Positions 1 through 11,881 of a stretch of 64,000 bases of DNA are shown here, one piece after another (position 1 is the stretch's first letter; every line of letters starts with the position of its first letter). The stretch is taken from positions 62,001 to 126,000 of the forward strand of contig WHUZ01000009.1 of the NCBI GenBank assembly GCA_015179045.1, written 5' to 3'. The notes beneath the pieces were generated by a model. It was not told the origin of the DNA, ran no database searches, and saw nothing but the letters and a program-made list of their open reading frames with translations. The DNA is from Kalaharituber pfeilii (taxonomy: Eukaryota; Ascomycota; Pezizomycetes; Pezizales; Pezizaceae). Made by a program: the position numbers and the translations under genes.

Positions 1-2113
1 CCGGCAAGCATTTATTCTACGGCCATGCTTATTGCACTCAGCGGGGTATTGAATGCGAGACCCCAACGTTGCTGCAATATGAGGCATTTCGCATAAATTA
101 AACTGCACAGCAATAAGGGTCCTCACAGATACATGGCACTACTACATGGGCCAGCGAATCAGAGATATTCGACTAAATCGGACCACAGATTTTGCAATGA
201 GGGGAAATAAACGTGAGATTCGTGGTCCAATAGAATCGAACATGTTTTCTGCGGATGACACAGGCGTGAGGCAACTAAAGAGCAATGGGCAAGTCCAAGG
301 ACCTTTTTTTTTTTTCCTAAAAAGGGACTATTTCTATGTACAATTGACCGTTGTTTACAGAGCTTGATAACTTAGGCATAGCACACTCAGAGTGGTGATG
401 GCTCGTATCTCACTAGTGATGGTTGACTTTTTAGAGTTCAGCATTATCACAGTGACGGATTCTTATCAGGGACAATGCCAAGCATTGACACTTCGGCTGT
501 GAAGTGAAACTGATGTCTCCTCAAGCTCGAAGCTCTAAAAGATGCTTAATAGGCGTAGCGTTTGTAATAGGCGAGAAGCATAAGTCGATATGCTCTCTAG
601 AACAATTACCCTAAACAATCTGCCAGAATCGAACGATGACCTACGAACAGTTGGGGAACAGAGCTTGCCATGACGCTTAAGTATGGAGAGTAACTACAGT
701 ATAAGCAACTGGGGCTTGGCAGTGAGAGCCATAAATTAATGCCGATTGACCTACCTATCATTGTGGAGTCGCAACGCACAGCTTTATTGATTGGACTGGT
801 CTGCCTTTCCATGCATTTAAATATTGTTGCGCGCTCCGGGATGATTTCGGGAAATGCGAAAGAGGTCAAAGTCTGACTATGCCAAAAGCACAATTGGCAA
901 TAGTGGTGGAACCATATCGAAGTGATGAGTATTGATGCTGAAGATGAGGGCGATGATGGTGATGGAGGATGGTATATTACTTACATATTCGGTGCGACGA
1001 TGCTCTTTATATTGCCTACATACTTTTACAAACATACATGCAATTCTACTCGCCAATTTCCCTTATAGCAGTCGCCCTCCGCCACAACACGGGATGGCTC
1101 TGCGGGTTGTGCATCGGAGCTGCGTTGCAAGTGCGAAACATTGCTGCAGAGCGGCAATCCCTGCTTCGAGGCGCGATTTCCTCGCGTTCGATTTACCCTG
1201 CATTCACTGGGTGGGAAAAAGCAACAGCGTTTCGGCCGCTAACGACCTTGTCGTTGTCGTAATGTCGTGTGCGACTGCAATTGTTAGTTGTTTGCTTCTT
1301 GCTGTGTGCTGTCTGCGCCTGGTTGCAAATCCGGGAAGGGGACCTATGACCTAACGTCTGAATGAGGCAGAGCCCTGAAGAGAGCTCTGTTTCTTTGTCC
1401 TCAGAACCTGCTGCCTGAGGACTTGCAGTGGAGCGTGCGATGATGTTGGGGGGTGGGCGCATTGGGAAGCAGGGGCACGCGGCATGATAGCTGCGGCCCT
1501 GCCCGGACGCCCACGCTTATTGGCGCGCCCTGAGGCACCCTGAGCACTGTGACGTTTGCCGCATGATTCCGTGACGAGATCGAGCGCAGGAAACGCCCCC
1601 TCCCTTCCCTCACTCAGTCGCTGCGGACGAGGCTACAACCGCTCAGCATCCTGAGTGTGCACATGAGAGGTGACTGTCATGCCTCCCTGTGCCCGGCCAC
1701 GCCCCCTCTGGTGCTGCGAGCTAGCCCGGCAGAGCAGAGCACCCTGTCTGCTGCTGTTACCTACTGTACTGGTCCTATGAAAGGGTTCCCCGCTGCCAGC
1801 GCTTCTGCTTCCCTCCCTCCCTTCCCCCCCTCACCGGCAAGCCAACCCCTCCAGCAAGTAGATAAAACCTCTCTACCCGTGGCTATCTTCGTCCCATCTT
1901 CCTCTCTCACAACCCCTCCGGCTTTGCCACAAAAGCCAGCACAACCTGAAGAGCACGAGGCTACACTGCTGATAGATAGACCAGCCCTGTTACCTCGTTT
2001 GTCTCTACATCTTTACCACCCAATCCCAGATACTCTTTATCCCCCCTTCCCTATAGACTACCGCACAGTGCCACTATTAGGCATCTACAGTTTCACCTCC
2101 CTGCATTATCAAG
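1..2113. other. Left flank and leader region of glycogenin, no gene recognised
   Basis: No reading frame here looks like a conserved protein. Open frames at 932-1354 and 1657-2172 are short and low in information. The last 500 bases before the glycogenin start are rich in C and T (for example 1800-1950), which fits a fungal promoter or 5' leader. Part of the stretch may belong to a gene whose body lies outside the window. Confidence 0.5.
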
Positions 2114-4896
2114 ATGACCGTAGAAGGGGATGTCTATGCTACGGTAAAGTTCCATTGCCTCATTATCGATAACAGTGGAGTACTGGGCTGCATCTGCAAA
2201 AGCTAACTGGTGCGCCATTGACCACCTACAGTTCTTAACGAACGACCGATATCTACCTGGTAATTGGCTCATTTGATCTTACTTTTGCAGCTGCGTGATT
2301 ACTGATGTGTTCGCAGGAGCTATGGTGCTCGCACATGCTCTTCGAGATGGAGGTTATCGAAACGGAATTTGGGTTCCAGGAACCTCCAAGAAACTTGCCG
2401 TTCTTGTGGCAGAAGGGAGACTCCGTCCAACAACCCTTGATGAGCTTAAGGTAAACTTATTTTGATCAATGACATTGCATGGATGTTGCTGAATGATAGT
2501 CATCCTCTAGACACTATACGACTATGTTATCCCTGTACCCGTCATTACTGGGACTGCACCCAAGAATCTACAATTGCTCGGCCGCTTAGAGCTCAATGAA
2601 ACCTTGACGAAGATTCATCTGTGGAAACAGACGCAATTCAACAAAATTCTATATCTTGATGCAGATGTATTGCCTCTCGCTCCACCAGATGAGGTCTTCG
2701 ACATTGATGCGGATTTCGCTGTGAGTTATTTTACACATTGATTGTGCATCGAATATTTCTGATGACGCTTGCATTACAGGCTTCACCAGACATTGGCTGG
2801 CCCGACTGCTTTAACAGCGTAAGCAGTTATTCTAGGGTATCAATTCGGAAGATGACTAACGTTCTTTAGGGAGTCATGCTTTTGAGACCAAATCAAGAGA
2901 CTTATGAATCATTGCTTAAACTTGTTACAAGCGGCCAAACCTTTGATGGTACGTGCTACTTTATCATTCTCCATTGCAATTGAAATAGTATTGATACAAC
3001 CTTAGGTGCTGATCAAGGATTACTTAATATCCATTTCGAGGGACGTTGGCATAGACTGCCGTTTACATACAACTGTACACCTTCTGCGAGCTACCAGTGA
3101 GTAAAAATTATCCCTATAGACTAGGCTAGGTATTGAATGCTTCTTCATAGGTATACTCCAGCATATCGCTACTACGGATCGAAGGTTTCCATGGTACACT
3201 TTATTGGAGAGAGCAAACCATGGAATAGCCGTGTGCAATATTCCCATGCAGCGGGCCCTTTTGCAGAGCATTTACAAACTTGGTGGAAAGTTTGGGATAA
3301 ACACTATGTCCCCAAAGTCCAAGAAAATGCATCGACATCATTCATTCCGTACGAGCCTGTGCACGCTTACCAACAGACGTCCTCGGTCCAAGGCCCGTCT
3401 ACAAATTTTACTCAAGCAGCAGAACCTGTACATTGGTCCCCACCACATTCAGGTTCCACAGAGAGAGTAGACTCGGAAGGGAGGTCATTTACACCAACGC
3501 CTCACCATGTACAGCAAGAGGATAGACCTCCTACACCAAAACCTATAGTCACTGAACCGGAGCAAAAGCCAAGCCGGACTGAGACAGTCCAACCAGCTGT
3601 GCAACTTGTTGAGGAAGTATCTAGACCCGAGGTTGCATCAATTGTAACAGAAGATTCCCCTGCTGCTAAAAGCATTGCGCCGTCTCTCTCTCACCAAGAG
3701 CAGTCCTCAACTGTGTCTTTGCCGCCTTTTGAAGAATATCCTTCATATCAGCCTTCATTCATGGTGGCAGGTACTGTATATGTGCATCGTGGAGATGAAC
3801 CTTACCCAGAGGATATCAAGCCAGATGAGGAAGTGTACGTTCCATCCCCAACGTATGTTGAGCCATTCACAGCCCCACATTATGAATGGGATCCCGCAAG
3901 GTAAGGCTCACTCTCCTTCTAGTTTGATTATCTCTGGAGTCAACTAACTAGGCCTTAGGTCTCCGCCACCAGTAAATTCTATACCAGAGGGATCAAATAT
4001 GCCGTACATCAATTATCGCAACGAATGGGACTCCATTTTACAGAGTACGTCTGGGAAAACCGGGTCACAGTCAGAGAGCGCCACTAAAACCAAAGCTCCG
4101 ACTCCTGAAGAAGCACAAGCAGCGCAATCGCCAACTATCAAGCCTGTATTCCCTTGGGAGTATAGGGCCCTTAAGCCTACTAGAGTCTTCCTAGATCCGC
4201 CTAATTATGAATTACCAGGGTCGAGGGTTGAGCGTATCCACTCACCTGAATCAGAAGAGGGAACCGGAAGTGATGACGAAGATGAGACAGCTAGTTTTGA
4301 AGAACTCGAATCCGAGGAGGGTGTAAGTGAACCCGAGGAGACTGTAAGCGAATCCGAGGAGGCTGTAAGCGAATCTGAGGAGGCTGTAAGCGAATCCGAG
4401 GAGGATGTAAGCGATTCGGAGTCGAAGACTGAGGGATCGCAGTGGGGTTATGGTATCAATCAATGGGATACTATCCCTGGGATCTCTACATATGTCTCCA
4501 CCTTCCTAGGCCACAGCATCTATTTCAATCCTGACAGTATGAGCTCTACGCAACAGAATTTTATTGACTCATATTACGATGATGAACGCCCACCTATACC
4601 CCTTGCATCAAATCGCAGGCGTTCAAGACTAGAGGAGAAATTCCCAAGCGCCCCAGGAATTACGCCACCAGACCAATGGGTTTGTTCAGGTCAATGAATA
4701 TGTATATGTAGTTTTATTAACATTCTCTCTTTAGGATCCTGAAGCAAAATTGAACGATCTATGTCAATTACCAGTGTCCTTCCTTGAAAGGCAAGCAAAG
4801 AAGCAGCAGATAAGTAGTGGTGGAGAGGCAGAGCAATGGTACTACAAACTCTGTAACACTTTACGTGGCGATTCAACACGCTCGCGAAATCCCTAG
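2114..4896 (+). CDS. Glycogenin, GT8 self-glucosylating primer of glycogen synthesis
   Basis: Glycogenin glucosylates its own tyrosine from UDP-glucose and primes glycogen synthase in the cytosol. Exons: 2114-2143, 2291/2292-2450, 2511-2720, 2780-2818, 2870-2948, 3006-3096, 3151-3900, 3959-4679, 4735-4896, about 746 residues. The N-terminal part is a GT8 fold with the metal-binding DADV in 'YLDADVLPL' (near 2660), 'SPDIGWPDCFNSGVM' across the exon 4/5 junction, 'ADQGLLN' and the 'FTYNCTPSASYQ' to 'YGSKVSMVHFIGESKPW' block. The tyrosines of YTPAYRYY are candidates for the glucosylated residue. The long C-terminal half is disordered, has an acidic repeat and repeated Trp-Asp motifs (YEWDPAR, NEWDSI, NQWDTI, DQWDPEAKLNDL) like other fungal glycogenins. 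The exon 1/2 join is off by one base (see findings). An alternative last splice (intron 4820-4896) would extend the protein to a stop at 5049-5051. It converges on Efg1. Confidence 0.93.
4323..4420 (+). repeat. 21-nt coding minisatellite in glycogenin
   Basis: About 4.5 copies of a 21-base unit beginning gtaagcgaatccgagg encode the heptad VSESEEA. The copies differ at only a few positions, which points to recent slippage. It lies in the acidic disordered linker of glycogenin, where length change keeps the frame. Confidence 0.9.
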
Positions 4897-5509
4897 CCAT
4901 TGGTACCGGGACTGACGCTCCGACGATTTTCAATGACAGGGCGACACAATACGAACGGGCACCCGAGTGGATGTTTGACACTGTACCCACAACGACGACC
5001 AATCTTGAAGAGAACTCCAGACTGGAGACCCAAGCGTTTTATGAATACTGATACTAAAGTCTCATATTACATTCCTATTTCCGTCTTCTATATGTTTCAG
5101 AAAAGGAGGGTATTTTATATTCAAGAATCATCTTTCGGTGGCTTTTATCTTTTTGAATATCTCGCTGGGGGAGTTAGTCGGATGATTGATGGGGCTATAC
5201 TACGTATTATTCTCTATTTTTTTTCTTTCTATATGGATCCAAGTGTTTGGCTATTCTATCGCAGGTATAATCGAGATATGAGGATGGGATATGTTATGGA
5301 GGTTCCTTTCTATTTGTTGGGTAATGGGGAAAACTAGTAAAGATAGATAGTTGTGGAGACTAAATGGGGGGGAATACGTGGATTCATCTTTGCAGTGTCA
5401 AAAAAAACGGAGGAATATATAAAGAACTATCATGGATTAATGCCCATAGTACCCGTGACGCCAGAAAGTGCTACAAAAAATCGGGGAATTCAGTCATTCA
5501 AGCAGCCAT
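4897..5509. other. Convergent 3' intergenic region, glycogenin / Efg1
   Basis: This stretch should hold the 3' UTRs of two convergent genes. A 50-codon open stretch at 4899-5051 reads as protein-like sequence (containing RAPEWMFDTVP) and could be an extra C-terminal exon of glycogenin. Otherwise I see AT-rich sequence and no separate gene. Confidence 0.5.
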
Positions 5510-6408
5510 TCAAAACGTGAAGAAATCGTCATGCTCCTCATCGTTGGTGGACGACGTCCTTTTTCTTATTGTTTGTGAACCCACTTTCCCTTTAGACTTC
5601 TTCTCCTTTCTTTCCCCTTTTTGTTTTGTCGATGTAGAATTCTTTTCTGTTTGGCTTGCACCTGACTGATTATTAGATTGGTCCTGTGAACCCTCATCGT
5701 TACTCCTCCCGCTTTGCTCTTCATCCTCTATCTGTTGGTCGATCATAGTCCTTTTGCCCAGAGTTCCAGCCAGCATTCGAGCTCTTATATCTGCTCTTAT
5801 ATCCTCTTTCATCTTTTCCGTTTTTGGGTCCGCGGCAGAGGACTTGTAGAGGGAGATGTATTTCCTGTCCAGTGGGAAGTATAGAGTGTAGCTGAGGTCT
5901 ACTCGAGCAGCAAGTAGGCGGTCATTGTCCTTTTGTGAAGGATTGGAGTTGCTATTGAAATCTCGTTCTACCTGGCGGAGTTTTCTTGTGGCTTTCTGCC
6001 GTTCTGGATGGTAGGGGGCATTGTTAGAACGAGAAGTAAGAAGCTATTGAATTAAGGGGAAGAGGGTTGTAATTGGCGCAGTAGCATACCAAAGAACCTG
6101 ACCATGCGGTACCGATCCCTCATCCTATTCTCCTTCTGCGCCTTTTGCGCCAGTGCAAGTTCGTGCTTGTACGCCTCTAGCGCTCGCTCGTTTTGCTGGC
6201 GGACTGTGGACGGGAGGGAGCCATGGGATGAGTCGGAAGCGGAGGGGTTGGTTCGGGCGAGGAGGCGGGTAAGGTCACGGATTTTGCGTTTGAGGAGGGA
6301 TATGGAGGCAGTGCCGGAGGCGGCGGACGGGGGAAGGGGAGAGCAGTATTCTGATGCGGGCTTTGATGATTTTCGCTTCTTTGGGTTTTTGGAGTGGGAG
6401 GAGGCCAT
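5510..6408 (-). CDS. EFG1: rRNA-processing protein Efg1
   Basis: Efg1 is a small nucleolar protein of the early 90S/SSU processome, needed for 18S rRNA maturation. Two exons on the minus strand: 6408-6090 and 6003-5510, 270 residues. The start is the ATG at 6408 (MASSHSKNPKKRKSS), followed by a basic nuclear-localisation-like stretch. The family core is clear: 'LLKRKIRDLTRLLAR', then 'RALEAYKHELALAQKAQ', then 'RYRMVRFFERQKATRKLR' restored exactly by removing the 86-nt intron. The second exon continues with 'LLAARVDLSYTLYFPLDRKYISL', and the tail is acidic/basic and ends in DDFFTF. Predicted coiled coil in the middle. It shares a 612-base divergent promoter region with the SEA4 gene. An upstream in-frame extension exists, but its composition looks like untranslated leader. 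Confidence 0.93.
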
Positions 6409-7020
6409 TGTGAGCTGGATGGGGGCAGATGGCAGCGGCAACGCTGTGCGCTGCGCGGTGGTGGGGGGAGGGGAGGTCGCAGGAGGTTGCACCTTGCGCG
6501 CTCTCGTTCCTGCGGGCTGGGTGCTAAAAACTTTAGCGGGTGAGGTGCACGTGACGGCGCTCTGCGACGGCTTATCTGCTCTTATCGGTCGCCCAATTGC
6601 TGCAGGGATAGTCTGGGCGCCATCTACACGCAGCCCGCTCCGTTGCATACAGCGGTGCAGCCAGAGAGCTCGCAACTTCCCTCCGCACGCAAACCCGCAG
6701 ACGGCACGGCTTTTTCTTCCTTCGTTTTGTTTCCTCCCTTCCCTCTATCGCCCCGCATTTACTAGACCTCTTACCTGTGTCTTGCGCTTGGGCGTCGGGG
6801 TGCGCCACAACAAACTCTGTCTTTTGGCTCGCCACGTCTGGAAGCGTGCTGCGGGATATGGGCAGTTTAACGAAGATCCAATTAACGAACATACAAGCGA
6901 CAAATCTAGAAGCTTAACACCGCGTGCCCTCGCCTGTACCCCTCCTACACACAGCATCCCAACTCCAGCCCTCCCTGAGACTCATCAACAGTTGGCATTC
7001 ACCATTCTCAAGGAATTCCA
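6409..7020. promoter_or_regulatory. Divergent promoter region, Efg1 / Sea4
   Basis: These 612 bases separate two genes read in opposite directions, so both promoters and 5' leaders must lie here. The half next to Efg1 is GC-rich, and the half next to SEA4 has C/T-rich tracts (6690-6780). No specific transcription-factor site can be assigned by eye. Confidence 0.5.
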
Positions 7021-10000
7021 ATGGACAGAAATACGTTGTCAGCCTCTCGAGTGAGGTGGTCGCCGCACTCGAACGAGCATCGGCAGCAATTTTTGAGATA
7101 CAATTCGAGGAACAGTGAATTGGTGCTGTATGATGTGATAGAGTCGGTCAGTCTCCGAGACCTAATTGAGATGGAATACGCGGCTCAAATAGACGAGGTG
7201 ATAGTTTGGTAGTGTGATCGACAGGGAGCTAACGGAAAATATTTGGGGGTAGGTAGAAGGGGAAGAAACTCCGATATGATCAGGTAGCCAAGCAGGGGAA
7301 GGTTCAAGAAATACGGGTGAGTTGTCTATAATGGGTTTTTTAATCGTCTTTCTCGTGGTCTTAGACAAGCATATACTGTTGTGTGGAAATTGTGGTAGGT
7401 ATTGTAATCACTGACGACAAAGCGTGGGTGGTTGGTCCTCTCGCAGTGTTTTGACTGGTCCCCACTCGAAGACGATCTCGTGGCCATTGGGCAGTCCTGC
7501 GGCGATGTTCTCCTCCTCCGAATACGAGAGAGAGTCAACTCTTCTTTCACATTAGCGGCCAGGTCCCAGCGGCCATGCAATGCAGTGGCCTTTAATCGCG
7601 ATGGACTTCTAGCCACCGGCCTGGACAAGGTCCGCCAGGACAGCTCGTTAAATATCTGGGATATCAACCAGCGCCTCGGTTCATCTGACTCCTCCCGACA
7701 GCTTCCATCAAGAAAGATCAGTCTCGATACAATCACCAGCGTCAAATTCTTTGACGACCAACCAAATCTTCTCGTGACGGGGGTCGGCGGGAAGCAGTTG
7801 CAGATCAAGCTCTTCGACCTGCGAGACTCCCCGTCCAATCCTGCGCTGCAAGCACAGACAAAATGCGTGCATGGAATCAGCATCGACATCGACCAGAATT
7901 ACTTTGCCTCGTACTCAGAATGTGGGGTGGTGGCAGTATGGGATCGGCGGGCAACCGGGCGAAGCGGGGGAATGTCCGACCCGGTGCTGTACTTCAATAA
8001 GGCGGCGGTTGATGACCAGGGTCGACCAGCGCAGATCACAAGTCTGAGATACTCGACGCAAAAGGCAGGGGTCTTTGCCGTGCTCACCAATGCGGGAGGG
8101 CTGCGGGTGTACGAGACTGCAAAACTCCCCGAGCAAGTAGATACATCGTCTACTGCGCCGGGACCCGTATTTGGCGGCGGGAGCACGGATGTGAAGACGA
8201 GCATACTGAGGGGCCTGAGCAAGGACAGCGCAAGCATTGAGAGCAGCAGGACAAGTAAATCCAATGAAACCATTTTTGTGTCCAAAATCACCGATATTGC
8301 GCAACCGATGCGACCGGTCGCAAAGAATGATCGAAGGGTATGTAGTTTTGACTGGATGTATGCCGGGAGCGGCACAGGGGGGGGCTACTACACCGGAGAT
8401 CTAAAGGCACTTTGTCTCCATAACGACGGGGGGCTGGAACTCATCAGCATCCCTGGCTCGTCGGTGGCCATGACCATTAGCACGAGAAATACAATCGTGG
8501 CGACTAAGGGAACGGATTTGGTCATGGTGACTGGAAAGCAAAGTGAAGGGCTGGTACCACCTCCGACTGCGGACATGGCGCTAGGCGATGATGCTAGGAG
8601 TGTCTATCGACGGAGGGCGTCTGAGGCGATGGAGGAGCCAATCGGATATACGAATAATGGTAGCAACTCGCAAGCCCAGAGTCAGAATCGTGGTCAAATG
8701 GTGGGATCGCCGCATGCAGTTTCGGATGGTGCTGGGGATGGAAGGAGGGTTAGGGACAGAAATGATTCCCTGATTGGACCGGATGCAAGGGACTATTTGT
8801 ATCCAGCGGGTGATATTTTGAGAAATGATATTTGCGTGGTCATGCGGGAGAGGGTGGAGAAGGGGTACGGGATGGATGTGAGTGGTGCCATGCGCTTGCA
8901 CCTGGCATATCCTTGTGGGGCATAGTGCTGATTTGCTGGTTTGGTCGAATAGCCAGTGAAAAGCTTGTCATTGGTACAGGATAATGACTTGCGGGAGATG
9001 TGGACATGGCTTAAAGACGCAGTGCACCGTGCAGATAATAGTGGCATGGTGGCACATTATTTGGATTTTAATTATGTTGGGGTGAGGCAGATATTGAACG
9101 GGGAGCTCGGTACGAAGCCAGGTACCTGAATTAGGAATTTGGGCAAAGAGCTAATATTTAGAGTGGTGGTGAACAGAAAATCGATACGCAAAAGGCTCCT
9201 TCAGAAACTGGGAACACCAGACAAAGGAAGTCAACGCGGCATGTGAGGAGCTGCGGAAGAGGCTGAATAAGGACGACTTCATTGGGGCTACGAATTACCA
9301 TGCGAGGAGGTCTTTAGCGTTAGTTGTTTGTGGGTGGCATTTCAATAGAAGTGACTTGGAGGGTCAGTTGCAAGAGTAAGACATCCTCTTCTGCAGTATG
9401 AATATCCATCAATAAGTGAGGAAGTTTAAGGACTCTGACACCGTATAAAAAAACATAGGTTAGAAAAGAACAGAGAATATGCCAAAGCGGCAGGGTGGGC
9501 CTTATTCCACAATGATATCCCACGCTGCATCAAGTCCCTCTCTCTCGGGGGGGAGCGCATGAAACTTATGTCTACTGCCGTGGCAGGATACTTCTCACAC
9601 CGCCAATCCACAGCCCCAGCGCCCGGCGGCAACGTCTGGAAGGAGCTCTGCCGCTCTATGGCAATCGAGATGGAGGACCCATATTTGCGGGCCATCTTCG
9701 CATACGTGTCAAACGGCGAGTGGATCGATGTGCTCGACGACGTTGGATTGCCTCTCAAAGAGCGATTAGGGATCGCCATTCGGTTCCTTATGGACAACAA
9801 GTTGGAGAGTTATGTGGAAGACCTGATGAAGAGAATGATCAAGGAGGGGGATGTGGAAGGGGTGATTTTGACCGGGGTGAGCGAGATGTTTGTGGAGTTG
9901 CTTCAGAATTATGTTGATAGGACAAGCGATGTGCAGACAGCTGCGATCACAGCCAGTTTTGCGTGGCCGAGATATGTGGCGGATGAGAGAGTCGAGAGAT

Positions 10001-10900
10001 GGGTGGAGAGTTATAGGGAGCTGCTGAATGGATGGGGGAAGTTCAAGGCGAGGGGGAGGTTTGATGTCGCGAGGGGGAAGAGGGGAAGGAGGCCAGTGCC
10101 GGGTATTGGAGGAGCGGGTGGGGGTGGGTATACCGGAGTGTGGGCAGGGGCTGGACCGGTGAAGCATCTGGAGGTGCAGAGGCAGGTGGCGGTGAGGTGC
10201 AACACATGTGATAGGGTGAGTTCGTCCGTTATGAATTCCCTGTTACCCTGAAAATGTCCGTGGGCTAAGAATCTCATAGATCATCTCATACATTCCGCAA
10301 CCAACCATCTCCCACTCGTATCCGCCGCACCAACAACACGGCTCCCTCTCCCGCAAGCCTCCCGCCTCCACCCTTGGTGGCACCTCTTCCAGCATGCCCC
10401 CACAGTCATCCCTGCTAACGCAACCCCCTACCTCCACATCTACAGCCAGCGTCAGTCCCAACCCCCTCTCTACATGCGCCTCCGCCCCTGCCTCCGCGCC
10501 TCCTCCCCCTCCACCGCCTCCACCCCCTCCACCGCCGCCTCCACCCCCACCAACCGGCATCGTTTCCCCACCACACCCCCCGCAATCGACACCCCCCTCG
10601 TCCCTTCTCACGACCAAATCCACCCAGTGCCCAACATGCAAAAAGCCCCTGCCCCGTTGTGCCGTATGTCTTCTTCACCTGGGTACTGTGAACTACAGGA
10701 TGGTATTGAAGGACGGCAAGAGTAGGGATCCAAAGGGGGATTACGAGAGGTGGTTTAGTTGGTGTTTGAAGTGTGGGCATGGGATGCATGTGGGGCATGG
10801 GAGGGAGTGGTGGGGGGAAGATAGCAAGGTGGGAAAGGGGCGAGGAGGGAAAAAGATGTGTCCGGTACCGGAGTGTGAGTGTTTTTGTAATGAGTTTTGA
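7021..10900 (+). CDS. SEA4: SEA-complex (GATOR2) subunit Sea4/Mios: WD40 plus C-terminal zinc domain
   Basis: Mios/Sea4 is a subunit of GATOR2 (SEACAT), which acts at the vacuole membrane upstream of TORC1 in amino-acid signalling. Likely exons: 7021-7146, 7257-7316, 7447-8877, 8953 to about 9110, about 9176-9376, about 9459-10215, 10280-10900. The first three join as 'SELVLYDVIES', 'KLRYDQVAKQGKVQEIR', 'CFDWSPLEDDLVAIGQ'. The WD40 part has 'CNAVAFNRDGLLATGLDKV' and 'SSLNIWDI', hallmark Mio sequences. The middle is an alpha-solenoid ('YLRAIFAYVSNGEW'). The end is the zinc domain: CNTC, then CPTCKKPLPRCAVC, then WCLKCGHGMHVGH and CPVPECECFC. Between the first and second Cys pairs lies an unusual insert of roughly 110 residues with a poly-proline run. 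Small exons between 8953 and 9460 are approximate. Confidence 0.92.
10498..10556 (+). repeat. Proline-coding C-rich repeat inside the Sea4 zinc domain
   Basis: A run of CCN codons encodes about 18 prolines in a row, bordered by Ala/Ser/Pro-rich sequence. It sits between CNTC and CPTC of the zinc domain, within the exon 10280-10900. Confidence 0.9.
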
Positions 10901-11847
10901 GGGAGGGAAGATTGGGCTGGGTGATATACGCAAATGTGGATGGTAGATGTGTACCTAATCTTGGGAGCAGATACGAGCGGGAAGTGTAGTAAAATCCAAT
11001 ACTATTCCTCCAAACAAACTCCGTGACCGCAATTTCAAATGTTGCTGCAATAATCACCATGCTGATTTCTGAATTTCTCAAAAAGAATCTCAGAAATAAT
11101 AATAATAATAATTCATTATTTCACACCATATGTATCACCCGCGTATTCACATCCCGATTCACGGCAATATTCAGATGCATCTACAAACACAAATAATGCA
11201 TACATATCCTATTCATATTTATGGGTTCATCACGCGTCAATTAAGAATCATAAGCATCATGATAGCTTTTACATCGCTCCTGAGCTTTTGTTGTAATATA
11301 ACTCTTTGAATTAGATGAGGCATGTTGCAAAAGATTAAAGTCCATACGCATATGCGGTGATGTGTAGAGGCATATAGTTTGTGGTAATTCGCATTACTTA
11401 CTAAATTTCTCAAGGTAAAAAATGGGGTTCCCCATGACACCTGCTTAGTATCAGTGGAGTATTTTCTCTGGTAGTTATTCCTAGTAAGTCAATGACAACC
11501 CCTAGTAGTGGCTATACTGTGTAAGAAGTATATATTTAGCGACCTATACTACAGGTTCTGCTATGATATGATACCTAGGTATGTATGTTAGTGGAGGAGG
11601 AAGAACTAGTAGGTATATAGTTAGGTGGTTAGCTAAAACCCCATACTCCATAACCGATCTACCAAAATCTCTGGAAAGCTCCGTAGATAGATAAAATGTT
11701 GGTTACTTTAGAGCAACTTAAGGTTTCATTACTTCAAAGATTTATGATTACTACAAACCCATCCATATATTATAAATCAACAAATTATAGGTCACAAGCT
11801 CTCTTTCTCAAAAGTTCTCAAAAGAAAAGAAATAAAAAAATAATAAC

Positions 11848-11881
<34 letters not shown>

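Noticed and set aside
6104..7054. A 316-codon plus-strand open frame across the start of Efg1
   Set aside because: It is antisense to Efg1 exon 1, which has clear homology and correct splice sites. The plus frame has no motif.
7360..7395. A possible 30-nt extra exon in SEA4 between 7365 and 7394
   Set aside because: It could be spliced in phase, but joining cgg at 7316 directly to tgt at 7447 gives 'KVQEIRCFDWSP', which fits Mio proteins better.
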